A stretch of DNA of 64,000 nt from Amycolatopsis vastitatis (lineage in GTDB: Bacteria > Actinomycetota > Actinomycetes > Mycobacteriales > Pseudonocardiaceae). The notes beneath the pieces were generated by a model. The model searched no databases and was not told the DNA's origin. It worked only from the letters and a program-made list of their open reading frames with translations. Of this stretch, positions 8,439 to 19,008 are shown piece by piece. Positions within the stretch are counted from its first letter, which is position 1, and each line of letters begins with the position of its first letter. Location: positions 248,001-312,000 of the forward strand of contig NZ_NMUL01000012.1 in assembly GCF_002234595.1 (NCBI RefSeq), written 5' to 3'. The position numbers were made by a program, and so were the translations under genes.

Positions 8439-9259
8439 CGGATCTCCTTTGCCACGAAGGTTTCGAACGCGCGGGCGGGCCGCCCGGTGACCTGTTCGAC
8501 GGCCGCGGTGACGCGGTCTTCGGCGCCGTGCCGGATGTCCTCGTCGAGCGCGGCGAGGACGGCGGCGAACTCCTCCGGCAGCCCGGAAGCCGTCAGCCGG
8601 GCGGTGAACTCCGCGGTGCCGACCGCGCGGTGCCGCACCGGGCGCCCGGTGTGCGCGGCGACGATCTGGGCGGCTTCGGCGTAGCTCAGGGCCGCCGGCC
8701 CGGTGAGGACGTGTTCAGTGTTGTGCGGTTCGGGGTCGGTCAGCGCGCGGACGGCGACCGCCGCGATGTCGCCGGCGTCGACGAACGCGACGCGGGCATC
8801 GCCGGTGGCAGTGACGATCTCGCCGTCGCGCACCCCGCGGGCGACCAGGTGCTCGCCGGTGAAGTTCTGCATGAACCAGCTCGGCTTCAGCACGGTCCAC
8901 TCCGGCGCCGCGCGCACCAGCCGCTGCAGGTCGCCGAGCCCGGGGCTGTCCTCGGTGACGGCCGACGAGCTGAGCAGGACGACCCGCCGCACCCCCGCGT
9001 CGAACGCCTTCGCCAGGAACGGCTCCACCAGCGCCGCCGGCGCGGCCTCGCCGATCGGCGCGACGAGGTAGACGGCGGTGGCGCCGCGCACCGCGTCCGC
9101 GTGGGTGGCGCGATCGGTCCAGTCGAACCGGACCTGACCGGCCTCGCCCGGCTTCCGCGTGGCGGCCCGCGCCGGGACGCCCCGCTCGCGGAGGCCCGCG
9201 ACGACCCGGCGCCCGGTGGTGCCGGTGCCGCCGAGGACCAGGACGTCAGCCACGGGCAC
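8435..9259 (-). CDS. NmrA/YwnB-type NAD(P)-binding protein (atypical SDR)
   Basis: 274 residues from a GTG. The N-terminus carries the Rossmann motif LVLGGTGTTGRRV (GxxGxxG). The remainder matches atypical short-chain dehydrogenases of the NmrA/HSCARG group, which lack the usual Tyr-x-x-x-Lys; proteins of this type act as redox sensors or NAD(P)H-dependent reductases. It overlaps the upstream SnoaL-like gene by 14 bases and the downstream hydrolase by four, so the three are one operon. Confidence 0.85.
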   Translation of the reverse strand: MPVADVLVLGGTGTTGRRVVAGLRERGVPARAATRKPGEAGQVRFDWTDRATHADAVRGATAVYLVAPIGEAAPAALVEPFLAKAFDAGVRRVVLLSSSAVTEDSPGLGDLQRLVRAAPEWTVLKPSWFMQNFTGEHLVARGVRDGEIVTATGDARVAFVDAGDIAAVAVRALTDPEPHNTEHVLTGPAALSYAEAAQIVAAHTGRPVRHRAVGTAEFTARLTASGLPEEFAAVLAALDEDIRHGAEDRVTAAVEQVTGRPARAFETFVAKEIR

Positions 9260-9683
9260 CGCCCGCGAACGCCGCCGTCAGCTCTTCGACGCCGCCGAGG
9301 ACCTCGGCCGCGGCGAGCGGGCTCCAGTAGTCACGGTAGCGCCGGATTTCACCGTCCTCGACCGTGATCACGGCGATGTACGACAGCTCGTACGGCTTCC
9401 GCGACGCCACCACGACTCCCGCGACGGTGAACTCGACGACGACCACGGCCGGGTCGGCGGTTTCGTGCACCGTCTTGGCCGTGACCTCGCGGATGTCGAG
9501 GAGGTTCGGGTAGTCGCGGAGGTACTCGCGGATCGCGTCACGACCCTCGACTCGCGTCGGGTAGCCCGGCCCGGCGAACGGGAACTCGAGGACGCCGTCG
9601 GCGGCCCAGAGCCCGGCGAACCCGGCCATGTCGTGCTCGAGCAACCGGCCGAGAGCGTGCTCGACGAGGTCTCGTGGCTGCAT
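9246..9683 (-). CDS. SnoaL-like / nuclear transport factor 2-fold protein
   Basis: 145 residues from the ATG at 9683; a longer in-frame extension would run through the operator palindromes and is rejected. The NTF2-like cone fold is indicated by the helix RDLVEHALGRLLEHDMAGF and the strand pattern VLEFPFAGPG, VVVEFTVAG and EIRRYRDYW. Such proteins are small polyketide cyclase-like enzymes, isomerases or ligand-binding subunits. It is the first gene of the operon repressed, by inference, by the divergent TetR protein. Confidence 0.82.
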   Translation of the reverse strand: MQPRDLVEHALGRLLEHDMAGFAGLWAADGVLEFPFAGPGYPTRVEGRDAIREYLRDYPNLLDIREVTAKTVHETADPAVVVVEFTVAGVVVASRKPYELSYIAVITVEDGEIRRYRDYWSPLAAAEVLGGVEELTAAFAGGARG

Positions 9684-9708
9684 GGGAACTCCTTCGAAAA
9701 CGTTAGGA

Positions 9709-9760
9709 CGAGACGGTACCGTCTCGACGTCAAGAGTAGACGGGACGGTACCGTCCCGTC
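9709..9760. promoter_or_regulatory. Twin palindromic TetR operators
   Basis: Two perfect inverted repeats share the 12-base core GACGGTACCGTC. The first spans 9709-9726 (18 bases) and the second 9739-9760 (22 bases). Their centres are 32 bases apart, about three helical turns, so two dimers would lie on the same DNA face. They sit between the SnoaL-like start (9683) and the TetR start (9781), so one occupied region could repress both genes. Confidence 0.88.
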
Positions 9761-9780
9761 CACCCGCTAGACTGCGACCC

Positions 9781-10371
9781 ATGCCACGCACCCCGACCGG
9801 CGCCGCGGTCCTCCAGCCCGAGGTCACGCAGGCCATCACCGAAGCCGTCATGTGGGAACTCGCCGAGCAGGGCTACGGCCGGCTCTCGATGGAAGCGGTG
9901 GCGAAACGCGCCGGCGTCGGCAAGAGCGCGCTGTATCGGCGGTGGGTGTCGAAGGACCACATGATCGCCTCCGTGGTGACGGAGTTCAGCGTGAACCGCG
10001 CAGCAGAAGTGAACACTGGTTCACTGCGGGGCGACCTGCGCGAAACGATGCAGGCTCTGATCGACTGGCTCACGCACCCGCTGTTCTCGCGGATCCTGCC
10101 GGACCTGGTCGCGGAGGACGCCCGCCACCCGGGCTACGGCGACGGCTTGCGCGGGGCCATCGGCGGGCCGCGGCGCGAGGTCGGCGAGGCGATGCTGCGC
10201 CGGGCCATCGCGCGCGGCGAACTGCCCGGGGACCTCGACATGGAGCTGGCGCTCGACGTCCTGGCCGCGCCGATCTACTGGCGCCTGGTGGTCCGGCAGG
10301 CCGAGGCGGAGCCGGACTACGTGGACCGGCTGGTGGAGTACGCCCTGCGCGCGCTCGGCGCGCAGGGCTGA
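9781..10371 (+). CDS. TetR-family transcriptional repressor
   Basis: 196 residues from the ATG at 9781; upstream in-frame sequence is the operator region. The TetR DNA-binding helix-turn-helix is at about residues 20-65 (SMEAVAKRAGVGKSALYRRW). The ligand-binding C-terminus (LFSRILPDLVAED onward) is of the TetR_C_11-like type. The gene starts 20 bases after the second palindrome and faces the three-gene operon at 7248-9683, so autorepression and control of that operon are inferred. The inducer is unknown. Confidence 0.9.
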   Translation: MPRTPTGAAVLQPEVTQAITEAVMWELAEQGYGRLSMEAVAKRAGVGKSALYRRWVSKDHMIASVVTEFSVNRAAEVNTGSLRGDLRETMQALIDWLTHPLFSRILPDLVAEDARHPGYGDGLRGAIGGPRREVGEAMLRRAIARGELPGDLDMELALDVLAAPIYWRLVVRQAEAEPDYVDRLVEYALRALGAQG

Positions 10372-10400
10372 GACGACCAGGGCTCCGCCCCCGGGAATTC

Positions 10401-10416
10401 GTTAACTGCCGTTAAC
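10401..10416. repeat. Small palindrome of a GTTAAC-type repeat family
   Basis: GTTAACTGCCGTTAAC directly abuts the murA stop and lies 30 bases from the tetR stop, between convergent genes. It differs at two of 16 positions from one arm of the inverted repeat inside the gene at 28182, which suggests a dispersed repeat family. Confidence 0.5.
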
Positions 10417-11691
10417 TCACTTCCGGTCGGGCTCGCCGGCGACGCGCTTGATGTCGGCACCCAGCCGGTTCAGGTTCTCCACGAAGTGCGGGTAGCCGCG
10501 GTCGATGTGGAAGACGTCCCAGACCTCGGTGACGCCGTCCGCGCACAGGCCCGCCAGCACCAGCCCGGCGCCCGCGCGGATGTCCGACGCCCAGACCGGC
10601 GCGCTCGAGAGCCTTTCGACCCCGCGGACCACCGCGTGGTGGCCGTCCGTGCGGGCGTCGCCCGACAACCTGACCATCTCCTCGATGAACCGGAAGCGCG
10701 CCTCGTAGACGTTCTCCGTGATCATCGACGTGCCTTCCGACACCGCCGACAGCGCGACCGCGAACGGCTGCAGGTCGGTCGCGAACCCGGGGTACGGCAG
10801 CGTCACCCAGTCGACCGCCTTCGGGCGGTCCGGCTGGACCACGCGGAAACCCTTGTCGCCGAACGTCTCGACGTCCGCGCCGGCCAGCTGCAGCTTGTTC
10901 AGCACCAGGTCGAGGTGGTGCGGGTTGACGCCGCGGACGGTGATGTCGCCGCGGGTCATCGACGCGGCGAACGCCCAGGTCGCGCCCACGATCCGGTCGC
11001 CGATGACGCTGTGCTGGGTCGGGTGGAGCTTCTCGACGCCGTGGACCGTCAGGGTCGACGTCCCGGCGCCTTCGATCTTCGCGCCCATCTCGGTGAGCAT
11101 CGTGCAGATGTCGGCGATCTCCGGCTCGCGCGCGGCGTTGTCGATCACCGTCGTGCCCTCGGCCAGCACGGCCGCCATGAGGATGTTCTCGGTCGCGCCG
11201 ACGCTCGGGAAGTCCAGCCAGATCTGCGCGCCGACCAGCGTCTCGGCCTTCGCGACGACGCAGCCGTGTTCGATCGTGCTCGTCGCGCCCAGCTTGCGCA
11301 GGCCGTTCTGGTGCATGTCCAGCGGGCGCGAGCCGATCGCGTCGCCGCCCGGCAGCGCGACGACGGCCTGCTTCAGCCGTCCGACCAGCGGCCCCAGCAC
11401 GCAGACGGACGCGCGCAGCTTGCCCATCGCCGCCGAGTCCGCGCGGTGCGACAGCTCGGCCGGCGTGGTGATGGTGGCGGTGTCGCCCTCGATGACGACC
11501 TCGCAGCCGACGCTCCGCAACACGTCGCCCATCAGCGGGACGTCGAGGATCTGCGGGCAGTTCGTGATGGTCGTGGTGCCCTCCGCGAGGAGGGCGGCGG
11601 CCATCAGCTTCAGCACGCTGTTCTTCGCGCCGACCACGTCGACCTCGCCGACCAGCCGGGCTCCGCCATGCACGTCGAAGTGCTCGCTCAT
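10417..11691 (-). CDS. murA: UDP-N-acetylglucosamine 1-carboxyvinyltransferase MurA, Asp-type active site
   Basis: 424 residues from the ATG at 11691 (a TTG three codons earlier is less likely). It is a full-length enolpyruvyl transferase of the MurA branch, transferring PEP enolpyruvate to UDP-GlcNAc in the first committed step of peptidoglycan synthesis. Lys23 of GAKNS and the substrate loop [13 protein letters not shown] are present. The residue aligned with E. coli Cys115, which fosfomycin alkylates, is Asp117, as in mycobacterial MurA. That change is known to make the enzyme insensitive to fosfomycin. It is the last gene of the conserved minus-strand series. Confidence 0.97.
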   Translation of the reverse strand: MSEHFDVHGGARLVGEVDVVGAKNSVLKLMAAALLAEGTTTITNCPQILDVPLMGDVLRSVGCEVVIEGDTATITTPAELSHRADSAAMGKLRASVCVLGPLVGRLKQAVVALPGGDAIGSRPLDMHQNGLRKLGATSTIEHGCVVAKAETLVGAQIWLDFPSVGATENILMAAVLAEGTTVIDNAAREPEIADICTMLTEMGAKIEGAGTSTLTVHGVEKLHPTQHSVIGDRIVGATWAFAASMTRGDITVRGVNPHHLDLVLNKLQLAGADVETFGDKGFRVVQPDRPKAVDWVTLPYPGFATDLQPFAVALSAVSEGTSMITENVYEARFRFIEEMVRLSGDARTDGHHAVVRGVERLSSAPVWASDIRAGAGLVLAGLCADGVTEVWDVFHIDRGYPHFVENLNRLGADIKRVAGEPDRK

Positions 11692-11752
11692 GGCCGCCAA
11701 TCATGCCCTCTCGCCCGGATTCGGCCCGGGCGGGGGCCGCTATGGTGGGTTC

Positions 11753-12328
11753 ATGGTCGTTCGCATCAACCGCGTGTACACGAAGGTCGGCGACAACGGC
11801 ACGACCGCGCTCGGCGACGGGTCCCGCGTGCCGAAGACGTCACCGCGACTGGGTGCGTACGCGGACACGGACGAGACGAACTCGGTGCTGGGACTGGCGA
11901 TCGCGGTCGGCGGGCTGTCCGGCGAGGTCGCGGACGTGCTGCGGACGGTGCAGAACGATCTCTTCGACGTCGGCGCCGATCTGTGCCTGCCGATCTCCGA
12001 CGACCCGCCCTACCCTCCGCTGCGGATCACCGAGACCTACGTGGAGCGCCTGGAAGGCTGGTGCGACGAGTTCAACGAGCGCCTGCCGAAGCTGACGTCG
12101 TTCATCCTGCCGGGCGGGACGCCGGGGGCGGCGTTCCTGCACCAGGCGAGGACGGTGGCGCGCCGGGCCGAGCGCTCGGCGTGGGCGCTGTGCGAAGCGG
12201 AGCCGGAGACGACGAACCCGATCGCGGTGAAGTACCTGAACCGGCTGTCGGACCTGCTGTTCATCCTCGCCCGGCTGGCCAACCCCGAGGGTGACGTGCT
12301 GTGGCAGCCGGGCGGGCAGCCCGCTTAG
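11753..12328 (+). CDS. PduO-type cob(I)alamin adenosyltransferase
   Basis: 191 residues from the ATG at 11753. The N-terminal ATP-binding motif VYTKVGDNGTTALGDG and the C-terminal FILPGGTPGAAFLHQARTV plus LSDLLFILAR are diagnostic of the PduO/MMAB trimeric adenosyltransferases, which transfer the adenosyl group of ATP to cob(I)alamin. The product, AdoCbl, is the cofactor of MeaA at 2183. Rv1314c occupies the same position beside murA in mycobacteria. It is divergent from murA, with a 61-base gap, and its end overlaps the convergent aroA stop. Confidence 0.95.
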   Translation: MVVRINRVYTKVGDNGTTALGDGSRVPKTSPRLGAYADTDETNSVLGLAIAVGGLSGEVADVLRTVQNDLFDVGADLCLPISDDPPYPPLRITETYVERLEGWCDEFNERLPKLTSFILPGGTPGAAFLHQARTVARRAERSAWALCEAEPETTNPIAVKYLNRLSDLLFILARLANPEGDVLWQPGGQPA

Positions 12329-13563
12329 ATCCCCCAGCTCCGCCGCAGGGTCCCCAGCGCCTGGTGGAAGCCGGGGAACGTCTTCTTCACGCATTCCGGA
12401 TCATCCAGGGTGACGTCGTCGACCAGCAAGCCCGTGATGCTGAACGCCATCGCGATCCGGTGGTCACGGCGGCACGCCACGAGCGTGCCCGTGGGCCGGC
12501 CCGGCTGGATCTCGATCCAATCGCGGCCCGTCTCGACCTCGACGCCCATCGCGCGCAGGTTCTCCTCGCACGCGTCGAGCCGGTCGCACTCCTTGATGCG
12601 CGTGTTGTAGACGTCCTCGATGCGGACCGGACCGGACGCGAACGGCGCGATCGCCGCCAGGGTCGGGACGGTGTCAGAGATGTCGCGCATGTTCACCGTG
12701 ATCCCGCGCAGTCCGTCCGACGGGCCGGCCACCGTCACCGAGTCCGGCGCCAGCTCCACGTGCGCGCCCATCTGCTCCAGCACCGACGCGAACCGCACAT
12801 CACCCTGCAGGGCGTCCGAGCCGAGGCCCGGGATGGTCACCGTGCGGCCGGTGACCGCCGCCGCGGCGAGGAAGTAGCTCGCCGTCGACGCGTCCGGCTC
12901 CACCGGGTACTCGCACGCCTGGTACGGCTGCGCCGGGACCACGAAAGTCTGGCCCTCGCGGCGGACGTCGACGCCGAAGCGGCGCATCATCTCCAGCGTG
13001 ATCTCGACGTACGGCACCGAGACGAGGTCGGTCACCGTGATCCGCAGGCCTTCCGCGGTCAGCGGCCCGACCAGCAGCAACGCGGTCAGGAACTGCGACG
13101 ACAGGCCCGCGTCGAGGGTCAGCTCGCCGCCCTTGATGCCGTTCGCGCGGACCGTCAGCGGGTGGTGGCCCGGCTCGCCCCCGAAGGCCAGGTCGACGCC
13201 CAGCTCCTGCAGGGCGTCGGTCAGCGGCCCCAACGGGCGGCGGCGCATCTGGCCGGACGCGTCGAAGTGGAACGTGCCGGTGCCGGCCGCGGCCAGCGCG
13301 GGCAGGAACCGGGCCGTCGTGGCGCCGTCCCGGCAGAAGACGTCGGCTTCGGCGACACCCGGACCCGACGGCCTGCCCTCGATGGTCCACGCCCCCGGCT
13401 GCCGGTCGACGCGGTAGCCCAGCTTGACCAGACCCTCGGCGAAGCCCTCGGTGTCGTCCGAGTGCAGCGGACGGCCGAGCACGGTGGTGCCGTGCGCGGC
13501 GGCGGCCAGGAACAGGCCACGGGCGGTGACGGACTTGGAGCCGGGGATCTCGACGAGGGTCAC
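12325..13563 (-). CDS. aroA: EPSP synthase family (3-phosphoshikimate 1-carboxyvinyltransferase) with atypical PEP loop
   Basis: 412 residues from a GTG. Catalytic residues of the AroA family are present: Lys10 in PGSKS, the Arg in SVTAR, SSQFLTALL, the Asp of MRDISDT, Glu/Arg of KECDR, the Arg of RDHRIAM and the Lys of VKKTFP. The loop that is NAGTAMRP in E. coli reads DGATTARF (residues 79-86), so the position equal to Gly96 is Ala81. Gly-to-Ala there is the change associated with glyphosate insensitivity. aroA is not part of this locus in mycobacteria as I recall it, so this may be a second, transferred copy. Family certain; in vivo role as the main EPSP synthase unproven. Confidence 0.88.
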   Translation of the reverse strand: MTLVEIPGSKSVTARGLFLAAAAHGTTVLGRPLHSDDTEGFAEGLVKLGYRVDRQPGAWTIEGRPSGPGVAEADVFCRDGATTARFLPALAAAGTGTFHFDASGQMRRRPLGPLTDALQELGVDLAFGGEPGHHPLTVRANGIKGGELTLDAGLSSQFLTALLLVGPLTAEGLRITVTDLVSVPYVEITLEMMRRFGVDVRREGQTFVVPAQPYQACEYPVEPDASTASYFLAAAAVTGRTVTIPGLGSDALQGDVRFASVLEQMGAHVELAPDSVTVAGPSDGLRGITVNMRDISDTVPTLAAIAPFASGPVRIEDVYNTRIKECDRLDACEENLRAMGVEVETGRDWIEIQPGRPTGTLVACRRDHRIAMAFSITGLLVDDVTLDDPECVKKTFPGFHQALGTLRRSWGI

Positions 13564-13572
13564 ACCCCTAGT

Positions 13573-13893
13573 TTAGTGCGGGGAAATCTCGGCCATCGGG
13601 CCCCAGTCGGAGGCGTCCTGGACGTTGATGATCCGCGGGTTGTCGGAGATGTACTCGCCCAGCGTCGCGACAGCCGTCTTGAAGTGCTCGGAGCCGACGT
13701 GCGCGACGGCCGCGTCCTGCCCTTCGAAACCCTCGACGAGCACATACGTGTTCTTGTCGTCGACGCTGCGGGACCATTCGAAGAACTTGTTGCCCGCCTC
13801 GGCGCGGGTGCTGCGCGTGAAGTCCCCGACGATGTCCAGCCAGGAGTCCGCGTACTCGGGCTTCACCGGCCACTTGACCACGATGAGAATCAT
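13573..13893 (-). CDS. Antibiotic biosynthesis monooxygenase (ABM) domain protein
   Basis: 106 residues from the ATG at 13893; an upstream GTG ten codons earlier seems too early. It is a single dimeric ferredoxin-like ABM domain: ILIVVKWPVKPEYADSW at the start, KFFEWSRSVDDKNTYVLVEGF in the middle and the EHFKTAV helix. Such proteins are cofactor-free monooxygenases (LsrG/YgiN type) or small quinol-handling enzymes. The stop is nine bases before the aroA start on the same strand, so co-transcription is likely. Confidence 0.82.
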   Translation of the reverse strand: MILIVVKWPVKPEYADSWLDIVGDFTRSTRAEAGNKFFEWSRSVDDKNTYVLVEGFEGQDAAVAHVGSEHFKTAVATLGEYISDNPRIINVQDASDWGPMAEISPH

Positions 13894-13947
13894 GGCTTCA
13901 ACGGTAAGCCCGCGAAGCGCCACAGAACGTCTCGGAATGAGACAGCG

Positions 13948-14382
13948 TTAAGAGGCACGAGGGAGGCGTCGCCCGGGCGGGGCGGACTCGAGCCAGGAGA
14001 GGAAGCCCGTCAGCGCGCCCGGCCCCATGGCGATCTCGATCGCCTCCTGGGTTTCGGACTCGCAGCGCAGCACCGTCGAGCCCTCGGGAACGGCGTAGGC
14101 CTCGGTGCCGGACGGGTCACGGCGGTCGGCGATCAGCATGCTCTCGCGCTGGAAGACGCGGTCCGCGCCGGTCCGCAGGCTCCACACCCGGTACCAGACG
14201 AACTCGTCGCCCTCGTAGCGGCCCAGCCCCAGGTGCCAGCTGGACCGCGGGCTGTCCGGACGCCACCGCAGCGCGACGCTCACGCCGCCACCGCGGCGCA
14301 TCCGGATCCACCGCTGGCCGTACCAGGCGGCCAGCACCGCGAGCACGATCAGGAGCCCTGCTACGACCACGGTGATCTTCAC
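13948..14382 (-). CDS. DUF2550 membrane-anchored protein
   Basis: 144 residues from a GTG. One N-terminal membrane helix (about residues 3-19, VVVAGLLIVLAVLAAWYG) precedes a soluble beta-rich domain with VALRWRPDSPRSSWHLGLGRYEG and VWYRVWSL. This is the DUF2550 protein that follows atpC in mycobacteria (Rv1312) and other actinobacteria. It lies 25 bases after atpC on the same strand. Its job is unknown; constant linkage to the ATP synthase operon suggests an envelope or bioenergetic role. Confidence 0.88.
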   Translation of the reverse strand: MKITVVVAGLLIVLAVLAAWYGQRWIRMRRGGGVSVALRWRPDSPRSSWHLGLGRYEGDEFVWYRVWSLRTGADRVFQRESMLIADRRDPSGTEAYAVPEGSTVLRCESETQEAIEIAMGPGALTGFLSWLESAPPGRRLPRAS

Positions 14383-14407
14383 GGCCCGGCTCCTGCCCGT
14401 CTCGCGC

Positions 14408-14773
14408 TCAGGCCGACTGACCCGCTGCGCGGAGCTGGGCCGAGGCCCTCGCCCGCTCGGTTTCGTCGTCCCCGGTCAGGGCCGCCTTGGCTGCTTCGAC
14501 GTCGATCTCGTCGGAGAGCTCGGCGCTCTCCGCGAGGATGCTCACCCCGGTGCCGGTCACGGAGAGGAACCCGCCGTGCACGGCCGCGCAGACCGTCTCG
14601 CCGTCGGTGGTCGCCACCTTGACCACGCCACCCTCGACGAGCTGCCCGAGCACGGGTTCGTGACCGGCCATGATGCCGATCTCACCCTCGGTGGTCTGGG
14701 CCACCACGAAAGTGGCAGTACCCGACCAGAGACGGCGCTCGACGGCCACCAGCTCCACGGACATCTCAGCCAC
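14408..14773 (-). CDS. atpC: F1 ATP synthase epsilon subunit AtpC
   Basis: 121 residues from the GTG at 14773, chosen because AAGGAG lies six bases upstream; an ATG three codons later is possible. The N-terminal beta-barrel ([31 protein letters not shown]) is typical of epsilon. The C-terminal two-helix arm is short, as in other actinobacteria. It belongs to the F1 central stalk and couples gamma rotation to the c-ring. Unlike the other atp genes, which are tightly packed, it is separated from atpD by 157 bases containing a strong hairpin. Confidence 0.95.
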   Translation of the reverse strand: MAEMSVELVAVERRLWSGTATFVVAQTTEGEIGIMAGHEPVLGQLVEGGVVKVATTDGETVCAAVHGGFLSVTGTGVSILAESAELSDEIDVEAAKAALTGDDETERARASAQLRAAGQSA

Positions 14774-14878
14774 GTAGCACTCCTTCGCTCGGGGTGTTAC
14801 CACCGAGTGTAATAGGTCTGACTCAAGCCCCGCCGACGTACTTCTTCCCGCGGAGGCGGCTTGGATTCAAATAGGCGA

Positions 14879-14920
14879 ACGGCGGGGGCTAGAGTCCATA
14901 GTGGACACTGCCCCCGCCGT
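14879..14920 (-). promoter_or_regulatory. Long hairpin in the atpD-atpC spacer
   Basis: An 11-base perfect stem (14879-14889 with 14910-14920, ACGGCGGGGGC) encloses a second five-base stem (GTCCA/TGGAC, 14894-14898 with 14902-14906). It starts 10 bases after the atpD stop. There is no T-run beyond it, so partial termination, mRNA processing or 3'-end protection are all possible. Confidence 0.75.
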
Positions 14921-14930
14921 CGTCAGGACA

Positions 14931-17299
<2,369 letters not shown>

Positions 17300-17310
17300 G
17301 AGCTATCAGC

Positions 17311-18951
17311 TCACTTCTTCGGGGCGGGCTTGTTGACCTTGACGGTCTCGTGCCCGACCTTGTCGGCGTCCATCGCGTCGGCGTCCGCCTCGACCAGGGA
17401 CTTGCCCTCGGAGGTGGTGAACTCCTTCTTGAACTCGTTCACCGCTTCGACGACGGCTTCGCGGGTCTCCTGCGGGAACTTGCCCGACTCGCGGATGCCC
17501 TTGATCAGGTCGGCGTGCTTGCGGCGGGCCGAGTCGATGAACTCGTGGTTGAACCGGCGCACGTCCTCGGTCGGGACCGAGTCGTAGTGGCCGTTCGTGC
17601 CCAGGTACACCGTGAGGACCTGCTCCTCGACCGGGATCGGCGAGTACTGCGGCTGCTTGAGCACCTCGTACAGCCGCGCACCGCGCTCGAGCTGCGCCTT
17701 CGACGCGTCGTCGAGGTCCGAGGCGAAGGCCGCGAAGGCCTCCAGCTCGCGGTACTGCGACAGGTCGATCCGGAGCGAGCCCGCGACGTCCTTCATCGCC
17801 TTGACCTGCGCGGCACCACCCACGCGGGACACCGAGATACCCACGTCGATGGCCGGGCGCTGGCCGGCGTTGAACAGGTCCGACTGGAAGAAGCACTGGC
17901 CGTCGGTGATCGAGATGACGTTCGTCGGGATGTAGGCCGACACGTCGTTCGCCTTGGTCTCGATGATCGGCAGGCCGGTCAGCGAGCCGGCACCCAGCTC
18001 GTCCGACAGCTTCGCGCACCGCTCGAGGAGACGGGAGTGCAAGTAGAAGACGTCGCCGGGGAACGCCTCGCGGCCCGGCGGGCGGCGCAGCAGCAGCGAG
18101 ATCGCGCGGTAGGCGTCGGCCTGCTTGGTCAGGTCGTCGAACACGATGAGGACGTGCTTGCCCTCGTACATCCAGTGCTGGCCGATGGCCGAGCCGGTGT
18201 ACGGCGCGATCCACTTGAAGCCGGCCGAGTCGGACGCGGGGGCCGCGACGATGGTGGTGTATTCCAGCGCGCCGGCGTCCTCGAGGGACTTCTTCACGGC
18301 GGCGATCGTGGAGCCCTTCTGGCCGATCGCGACGTAGATGCAGCGAACCTGCTTCTTCGGGTCGCCGGTCTCCCAGTTGGCCTTCTGGTTGATGATCGTG
18401 TCCACGGCGACGGCGGTCTTGCCCGTCTTGCGGTCACCGATGATCAGCTGGCGCTGGCCGCGCCCGATCGGCGTCATCGCGTCGATGGCGGTGATGCCGG
18501 TCTGCAGCGGCTCCGACACCGGCTGGCGCTCGACCACCGAGGCGGCCTTCAGCTCCAGCGCGCGGCGGTCGGTGGTCTCGATGTCGCCGAGGCCGTCGAT
18601 CGCCTGGCCCAGCGGGTTGACGACGCGGCCGAGGTAGCCGTCGCCGACCGGCACCGACAGGACCTGCCCGGTGCGCTTGACCTGCTGGCCCTCTTCGATG
18701 CTTTCGAAGTCACCGAGGATCGCGGCACCGATGGAGCGCGCGTCCAGGTTCAGGGCGACGCCCAGGACGCCGCCGGGGAACTCGAGCAGCTCGTTGGCCA
18801 TGGCCGAGGGAAGGCCCTCGACGTGGGCGATGCCGTCACCCGCGTCGATCACGACGCCAACTTCTTCCCGGCTCACGTCCGGGGCGTAACTCGAGACGTA
18901 GTTCTCGATCGCGCTACGGATCTCATCCGAGGAGATCGTCAGCTCGGCCAT
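17311..18951 (-). CDS. atpA: F1 ATP synthase alpha subunit AtpA
   Basis: 546 residues from an ATG. The Walker A loop is GDRKTGKT (172-179). Alpha forms the non-catalytic nucleotide sites and supplies the arginine finger to beta. The C-terminus is about 35 residues longer than E. coli AtpA, with a charged tail ([18 protein letters not shown]); a C-terminal extension is also known in mycobacterial alpha, where it restrains ATP hydrolysis. It starts 57 bases after atpH. Confidence 0.99.
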   Translation of the reverse strand: MAELTISSDEIRSAIENYVSSYAPDVSREEVGVVIDAGDGIAHVEGLPSAMANELLEFPGGVLGVALNLDARSIGAAILGDFESIEEGQQVKRTGQVLSVPVGDGYLGRVVNPLGQAIDGLGDIETTDRRALELKAASVVERQPVSEPLQTGITAIDAMTPIGRGQRQLIIGDRKTGKTAVAVDTIINQKANWETGDPKKQVRCIYVAIGQKGSTIAAVKKSLEDAGALEYTTIVAAPASDSAGFKWIAPYTGSAIGQHWMYEGKHVLIVFDDLTKQADAYRAISLLLRRPPGREAFPGDVFYLHSRLLERCAKLSDELGAGSLTGLPIIETKANDVSAYIPTNVISITDGQCFFQSDLFNAGQRPAIDVGISVSRVGGAAQVKAMKDVAGSLRIDLSQYRELEAFAAFASDLDDASKAQLERGARLYEVLKQPQYSPIPVEEQVLTVYLGTNGHYDSVPTEDVRRFNHEFIDSARRKHADLIKGIRESGKFPQETREAVVEAVNEFKKEFTTSEGKSLVEADADAMDADKVGHETVKVNKPAPKK

Positions 18952-19008
18952 GTCTTTCCCGCTCTCGCTTCGTTCTTGCCAGTATGCAAAGTCTTGTGTG
19001 ACCTGGGG

